Shown here in pieces: positions 57,599-64,000 of a stretch of DNA of 64,000 nt. The stretch lies in contig CM043698.1 of assembly GCA_023935145.1 (NCBI GenBank), positions 65,738,501-65,802,500 of the forward strand. Direction: 5' to 3'. A program made the position numbers and the translations under genes. The DNA is from Bretschneidera sinensis (Eukaryota; Streptophyta; Magnoliopsida; Brassicales; Akaniaceae). Position 1 is the first letter of the stretch, and the number at the start of each line of letters is the position of its first letter. The notes under the pieces were generated by a model, which was not told where the DNA came from, ran no database searches, and saw only the letters and a program-made list of their open reading frames with translations.

Positions 57599-59930
57599 AA
57601 ACCTCTTTAGTAGGTCCTTGGTGTACTTTGATTGATTGATGAAGATGCCTTCTTTCAATTATTTGATTTGAAGTCCAAGAAAGTAGGTAAACTCTCCCAT
57701 CATACCCATTTCAAATTCACCTTGCATACACTTAGCAAACTCTTGACATAGATTCATTAGTAGCACCAAATATAATATCATCAACATATTTGGACTAGTA
57801 GTGTGTCATTTTTGTGAAGAGGACTGTGTCTATTTTTCCTCTTGTAAAACCATTTTCAAGCAAAAACTTACTTAGTCTTTCATACCATGCTCTTGGAGCT
57901 TTCGTCAACCTATAAAGAGCTTTAGAAAGCTTATAGACATGGTTTGGAATACAAGGATTTTCAAATCCAAGAGGTTGCTCAACATACATCTTTTCTTCTA
58001 TAAAACATTTAAAAAGACATTTTTTACATCCATTTTAAATAACTTAAATTTATTAAAGCATGCAAAGGCCAATAACATACGAATGGCTTCTAATCTAGCT
58101 ACGGAAGCATAGGTCTCATCAAAATCTATTCATTCTTCTTGATTATATCCCTTAGCAACTAGTCTAGCTTTGTTCTTAGTTACTATTCCATTTTCATCCA
58201 TTTTATTTCTATATACCCATTTGGTTCCTGTTTTTGTGTGATTCTTTGGTCTAGGAACTAGATTCCATACTTTGTTCCTTTCAAATTGATTTAATTCTTC
58301 TTGCATAGCATTTATCCAATCAACATCTTTTTCGGCTTCTGCAAAAGTCTTAGGTTCTACTTGAGATAAATAAGCTATACAATTGCAAATATTTCTTATA
58401 GAGGATTGAGTTCTTACTCCTTGTGAAAGATCACCAATCACTTGATTGATTTGATGATAATTCACATGCGTCCAATATATGGGAACATTATCCTCTTGTT
58501 GACTTGTAGATGGTTGATCAAGATTGAGAGTATCTACCTCTTGACTTGTTTGAGGCTGGCTCTCTTTCGGGTCAACAATGGGAGTAAGTGTTTCCATTCT
58601 TGGAATAAAATCTGTATCGTCATTAAAAGATACTACTCTACTACTAATTGGGTTAGACTTATCAAAGGCAACATGTACGGATTCTTCAACCATTAGAGCT
58701 CTTTTGTTAAAGACTATATAAGGTTTACTAAATGTTGAATATCCTAAGAATATCCTTTCATTGGTCTTTGAGTATTGTTATTTAGGATGAAGCACTTGCA
58801 ACCAAAAGCACAAAAATAAAAGATATTAGGCTTTCTATCTTTCCATAGTTCATATGGAGTTTTGTCAAGCATAGACCTAATTAATACTCTATTTAAAACA
58901 TAGCAAGAAGTGTTTACGGCTTCCACTCAAAAATATTTTGGCAAACTATTTTCACAAAGCATTGTTCCAGCAAATTCTTCTAGAGCTCTATTTTTCCTCT
59001 CAACAACTCCATTTTGTTGAGGAGTTCTAGGTGCTGAAAAATTGTGATCAATTCCATTTTCATCACAAATTATTGAAAAGCTTTGGTTTTCAAATTCTTT
59101 TCCATGATCACTTCTAATGCTTGAAATAGAAATACCTTTTTCATTTTGATCCTTCTTACAAAAGTTCACAAATCCTTTATATGCTTCATCCTTGTAAGCA
59201 ATAAAAATAACAAAGGTATATCTTGAATAATCATCAATAATAACAAGAGCATATTGATGGCCACCTAGACTAATGGTATTTATTGAACTAAACAAGTCTA
59301 TATGCAAAAGTTTCAATGGTCTAGAGGTTAAGATTATATTTTTTGATTTAAAAGAAATTCTTGTTTGTTTTCCAATTTGATAAGCATCACACACATTGTC
59401 TTTTTCAAATTTAATTTTTGGAAGTCAAATGACTAAATATTTTCTTGGGATAATTTTAAGCAAATTCATGTTCACATGGCCAAGTCTTCTATGCCACAGG
59501 CATGCGTTTTCACCAAAAGCGGGAAATCATTTTTCATTTTTCGAATGCAATGATTTTAAATCAACTATATAGATATTTTTGTGTCTATGGCCAACAAACT
59601 TGATCTTGTTACTTTTGATGTCTATAACTAGATAATGAGAGGTTTCAAATATGACTTTGTTGATTTTGTCACATAATTGACTAATACTAAGTAAACTAGG
59701 CTTAAAGCCTTGCACATATAAAATATGATCAATAGTTGAGAAATTATTATCAACTTTATCATGCCCGATGATCTTTGTCTTTGTGTCATCTCTAACGGTG
59801 ACGTGTCTGCCATCTCTTAGAGTTAGTTATTTAAACGTGCTTTGATCACCGGTCATGTGCTTTGAGCCTCCACTATCAAAGTACCGATAGTTACATTTTT
59901 CCTTAGTGTAGAGATATATCTGCATTACAC
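57594..59930 (-). pseudogene. Pol N-terminal part of the older element (protease, integrase, RT), broken
   Basis: Pieces in order (right to left): a protease remnant with DSGGSKHMT (about 59850-59880), GAG-pre-integrase (CDAYQIGKQTRISFKSKN), integrase ([37 protein letters not shown]; 58927-59394), then RT pieces ([35 protein letters not shown]; 57795-58690). Frameshifts separate the pieces. Its C-terminal continuation is at 46690-47448, on the other side of the young insertion. Confidence 0.92.
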
Positions 59931-59939
59931 AAGGATATA

Positions 59940-62046
59940 CAATTACACATTTAGGTACCCAAAATTTCTTGGGTCCTTTGGGGTTAGTCCTAAAAAATTA
60001 CGATTCCTTTAGGGATCCATACTTTCTTAATATTATAAGGGGCTCTATAATTGCAAACATGTTGATGATGCATGATCCTAGTATAATAGTTATTGAAGTT
60101 TCTAGGATTTCTTAAAAATGCATATTTATAGTTCCTTGGATGAGAATTCCTAAGATATATGTTTCTATTATGAGAATTATGAACACGCATGTTATCTCTA
60201 GGAAATGTATGATGATAATTTTTAGGATGTGCACTTGTAGTATGCAAGTTATGAACATACATATTATCTCTAGTATATGTATGATGGTAATTTATAGGAT
60301 GTGCATTTGTAGCATGCAAGTTATACATATTATCACTAGGATATACATGGTGATAATTCATAGTATGTAAATTTCTAGTATATGCATTTGTTGAATGATT
60401 ATTCCTAGCATTTGCATTTCTTGAGTGAGCATACATATATGCATGAGTATTTCTAGGATGCTTATCTCTAGTATATGCATTAGGATTTAAATTCGCATTC
60501 TTATACCTACTAGCATATATTGAGGGAGTGCTCTTAATCTTGCTAGTGGTCTTGGAGGTGGAGGCTTCATTATCACATATTGCTTTCATGAACAAAGTCT
60601 CTTTTGACTTTTGCTGGCCTAATGGAGAATAACCCAAGCCGGATTTTCCTCCACTTAACCTTTGACAAGATAAAACTTCATCTAGTTTTTCTTTTCCAAG
60701 CATAAGTCTAGATACAATGCAATTCAATTCCATTATTTTATTCTTTAAAATATAATTTTCATTTTTTAGAAAATCTTGTGAAGAGTTATAAAGCATGGAA
60801 AATAGTTTTTTTTTTCTTCCTTTAAGCCTTCCATCTCTTTAGAAAGAGATAAGACTTCCTTCTTGAGGGCCACATTTCTATAATCGAATTTCTTCAATTT
60901 TTCATGTATCTAATTTATTACTTCAATTAATTCTTCACTACTACTAACAATGTTATTATTATTAGAAGGGGAAGAAATTGATACATCGTTCTCATCGTTG
61001 ATTGCCATCAAGTATAGGTTGGCAATCTCCTCGTATCCAACTTCATTGTCCGAAGTTTCTTCCTCTTCGTCATATCTCCATGTGGTTACAATCATGGCTT
61101 TCTTTTTAAAGCTCTTATATGGTTTGCTCATTGTTGGGCAATTAGCCTTGATGTAACGGGGCTTCTTGTAACCGAAACACACAAGAGGTTCCATTTTTGC
61201 AGTGGAATCCTTTGTGTAAGGTTTCTCGTTCTTTTTCAAGAACTTGTGAAACCTTTTGATGATTAATGTCATCTCACCATCTTCTTCGTTGTTCTCATTC
61301 TCTTCTTCTTTTTCTTTCTTTTTGTTGCTTGTAGAGGCCTTGAGAGCAATTAACTTTTTCTTCTTCTCATCATCATTGACAATGGGATTCATTTGTTCCA
61401 TCTCTTATGTCAATAGTGATCCGATGAGTGTTTCAACATCAAGTTTGTCGAGATCTTTGGCCTCCATTATAGCTGTCTTTTTTGCTTTTCAAGTGGATGG
61501 CGAAGACCTTAAGATCTTCCTCGTTAGTTCAAATTCCTCAACATTCCTACCAAAAAGCTTTAAACCGTTAACAATGGTAGTAAAATGTGAGTGCATTTGA
61601 GAAATTGTTTCACTGGGAGATATTTTTAAAGATTCATATTCGGACACTAGCATATAAATTTTATATTTTTTCACTTCGTTAGTGCCTTCATATGTAACTT
61701 ATAATTTATCCCAAATTTCTTTAGCTGAAATACATGTAGAAATTTTTTTGTATTCAACGATATCTAGAGCGCAATGTAACATGCTAGTTGCTCTACTATT
61801 TAGAGGCATCATTCTACAATCATCTTCATTAAACTCTGTTTTGAGTTTAGGCATTGTATGATTGATCTCTCCAATTATTATTTCATTTGCAGGAATTTTA
61901 GGTCATTCTTTAAAGATTCTCCATAGATTGTAATCTTGTCATTCGACAAAGATTTTCATTCAATTTTTTCAGTAGTTATAGTTAGAGCCATTGAACAAAG
62001 GAGAGCTAGTATAAGAATATCCTTCGGTATAGCTATTAGATGCCAA
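59940..62046 (-). pseudogene. Gag of the older element, broken
   Basis: The same gag as at 54286-56340 but decayed. The start codon position reads TTG (about 62044-62046). The knuckle is CFGYKKPRYIKANC, with a lost Cys and a lost His. The capsid part lies at 61400-62000, and the His/Asn-rich tail at about 60040-60480 (RNAHPINYHH-type repeats). At the gag/pol border this copy has CAG and no stop. The primer site next to it reads gctttgatacca on the plus strand, one change from the young copy. Confidence 0.9.
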
Positions 62047-62101
62047 CAGATCAATTCAAAGATTTTAAGCCTAAAATTGAGTACGAAGCTTTGATACCAA
62101 T

Positions 62102-63228
62102 TGTAAACCGAGGTTAAACCCAAGAAGGGGGTGAATTGGGTTTTAAAAACTTTTTACTAATTAACTTGAAAGTTTTAAAACAGTTTAATACACAAAGCAC
62201 ACAATCAAATAATATGCTTGAAAATAAAGGAGTTTAAATAAGAGAATATGCAAACTCTGTTTATAGTAGTTCGGCAATATCGAAATCTCTTTGACCCTAC
62301 GTCCACTCTCTTCAAGGAACCTCCTTGAAGTAATCCACTAATCGTTAGTCGAGCAACTTCACGGGTGTTGCATAAATGTTACAAACAGTCTCTTCCTCAC
62401 AAAAGTTATAACGAAGTGTTTAATCCTAAACACTCTAAGAGTTACACCAACTATTTCTTTTTAAAATAAATTGTATTAACTGTAAAGTAAATGGTAAAGA
62501 GATAGCAATGAATGCTTTTACAAATGAATAGTATCTCTCTTTCAAGAACAATCTTGAAGAATGTCTCACAATGAATTTTTTAAATCTTTTGAGAATTAAT
62601 GAGCTATATGATGAATTGAATGTGCTATCTTCCTTATTTAAATACTCATTAAAGTGGGTTTATATAGCATTGAACTAATATGGTCATTTGACACTGACTA
62701 GGTAGGTTTGGGGCATTAAATGCTCAAATCCCGCATCTCAAACGGTCATATTTTTTAATTACTAGTCGACTGGATCCTTCTACCAGTCGATTAAGTCAAG
62801 TGAAAATATTCTCTTTTAGGCTTAAGGAAAGTACCAGTTGACTGGGTAATAGGACCCAATCGACTAGGTTGTCTTTTTTCCTAGTCGACTGATATATAAA
62901 CCCAATCGACTGGGTTGTCCTTCAATCCAGTTTTTATGTTTCAAAACAGTTTTTTGACTTAGAAACTTTTTGTATTTTAGTTTTGTCAATTTTTTTTTGT
63001 AAATTGAGCCATAGATCAAGCTAAGTAATTGAATTTAGAGATTTACAAAGTGATTCAATTACCTTAGTGACTATTCTAGGTCTTCTGTCTTATTTTGGTG
63101 TCTGAATGTGTTGAGTTCTTGCATCTTGTTTCTGAATTAAATGCTTTTACCGCTTAAACACTTAGACAAAATTGTTAGTGCAATTTAGGTAGTGTTTTTT
63201 CATTATTAAAATCAAATACGGGTCAACA
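62102..63228 (-). repeat. 5' LTR of the older element (1127 bp)
   Basis: Runs tgtaaaccgagg to gggtcaaca, with the partner at 42741-43919. Palindrome variants start at 62762, 62783, 62834, 62856, 62881 and 62902 (spacings 21, 51, 22, 25 and 21); none is perfect. Confidence 0.92.
62762..62913. repeat. Decayed palindrome array in U3 of the older 5' LTR
   Basis: Six variants (for example ctagtcgactgg, ccagttgactgg, ccaatcgactgg) in pairs 21-22 bp apart. Most changes are transitions. Confidence 0.88.
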
Positions 63229-63233
63229 CCTTG
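63229..63233. repeat. Target-site duplication of the older element, right (ccttg)
   Basis: Matches 42736-42740. Confidence 0.88.
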
Positions 63234-63550
63234 TTAACCTCATATTATTGATTCGATACACTAACATGATTAGGATTTTTCATCTCATTGAGTGAAAAAA
63301 ACTTATTGATCTAACCCTATCTGAGGAAAAATCGATTTTAAGACATTATTTCTATCAACTTCAATCAAACTTCAATTTCGATTGTTCTCAGTATCTACTA
63401 AAGGTACACCTCCATGTTTTTTACTCCAACTTCCCAAACTTATGAGAATGGCCATGAACACAAGCAATTGACCCCAAGGTTATCAATCGACTTAGAGCAC
63501 GTATCAAACCTATGCATAGTCAATTAAATAGAAGTAACTAATAGAAAAAG
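63234..63550 (-). pseudogene. Decayed Copia integrase C-terminal region (oldest level, right part)
   Basis: The minus strand gives GSIACVHGHSHKFGKLE followed by KTWRCTFSRY, resembling the Copia integrase region FGC..FVH...GKLD...KCVFIGY. In a minus-strand element this should precede the RT, which is found at 41330-42700 beyond the inserted element. The two parts are therefore probably one Copia split by the older Sirevirus-like element. Confidence 0.5.
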
Positions 63551-64000
63551 GTTTGCGGTTAAGCATATAAGCAGCAATTAACAATGAATCTCAATAGAGA
63601 TAGATTGCGCCAATAATTTAACCATTTATAATAGTGTCCTATCTTATATCTCTGAAACAATGTTTTGTTGCAAAAATTTTAAAGGAACGAGCAACTCTTT
63701 TCTAAAACCCTTTCAAAAATGTTTGAAATCAATTCTTCTAGATCACAAAAGTCTAAATGAATTACTAACAATGGGATCTTAGTTCTAAGTTATGTATCAA
63801 ATGGTTCTTAGTTGTTTTATTAGCTAGACAAAGTTCACACGTAGGCAATAATAAAACTATTGAGTGAGTCTAACATGATGTCACCAGTCAAAACATTTAA
63901 ATATTTCAAACCTAATGTGATATAGTCTGGCTTGCCAAATAGTTTTGCATCAATAATTTACACTGAAAAGAGATGCAATTAAATAAAAAAAAAACCACAA
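63551..64000. other. Unassigned sequence, probably the oldest Copia continued
   Basis: No open frame supported. Phrases such as gcaattaacaatgaatctca give no clear match. It may be earlier integrase sequence of the same decayed Copia. Confidence 0.3.

Larger units (their letters stand above)
42741..63228 (-). mobile_element. Older Sirevirus-like Copia element, interrupted by a younger copy
   Basis: A complete but decayed element: 5' LTR 62102-63228, primer site, gag, pol, ORF3 remnant and 3' LTR 42741-43919, flanked by ccttg. About 20.5 kb as it stands. Removing the younger insertion (47454-57593 plus 5 bp) leaves about 10.3 kb, the same size as the young element. Gag, integrase, RT and RNase H are all recognisable but broken by stops and frameshifts. 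Lineage assignment to Sirevirus rests on remembered similarity of integrase/RT sequence and on the 1.2-kb LTR plus downstream ORF layout. Confidence 0.92.

Overview
This looks like a transposon-rich stretch of a flowering-plant (eudicot-type) nuclear genome. The support is intron-containing plant genes with GT-AG borders, plant LTR retrotransposons primed by initiator Met-tRNA, L1-type LINEs, AT-rich spacers and microsatellites. I cannot name the species. No rRNA, tRNA gene, CRISPR or bacterial feature was seen.

Host genes sit between about 4.3 and 34.5 kb. Going right there are: remains of a kinesin-12 (KIN-12) gene split by a LINE (4.3-10.0 kb); a decayed but intron-bearing gene for N-acetyl-gamma-glutamyl-phosphate reductase of arginine synthesis (10.2-15.3 kb); a gene for a plastid-targeted membrane protein resembling EMB1273 (16.6-20.5 kb), with an apparent frame problem at its intron 1/exon 2 border; and, on the minus strand, an apparently intact nine-exon SnRK2 kinase of 363 residues, OST1/SnRK2.6-like (29.5-33.8 kb). 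A nearly full-length LINE with a perfect 17-bp target duplication (23.9-29.3 kb) lies just past the kinase stop codon. One intact gene beside broken neighbours fits a fractionating duplicate block.

From 34.6 to 41 kb the DNA is AT-rich spacer with microsatellites, a 57-bp tandem duplication and a probable hAT-type non-autonomous element. From 41.3 kb to the end there is a three-level nest of Copia elements, all on the minus strand. A very decayed Copia (41.3-42.7 and 63.2-63.5 kb) was split by an older Sirevirus-like element (42741-63228, TSD ccttg). That element was split in turn by a young one (47454-57593, TSD gtccc) whose 1198-bp LTRs look identical. A third, truncated family member lies at 0.6-2.7 kb beside Ty3/gypsy and LINE debris.

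The most notable signal is in this Sirevirus-like family. It carries a third ORF (418 aa, no visible membrane segment) downstream of pol. Arrays of a 12-bp palindrome, ccagtcgactgg, lie in the LTR U3 and again immediately upstream of a TATA box preceding ORF3. The palindromes occur as pairs 21-22 bp apart, and nearly all spacings are close to multiples of one DNA helical turn. This spacing persists in the older copy even where the motifs have mutated. I read it as a shared, helically phased control module for the LTR promoter and for a separate ORF3 promoter. In the young element gag and pol share a frame and are separated only by one TAG, where the older copy has CAG.
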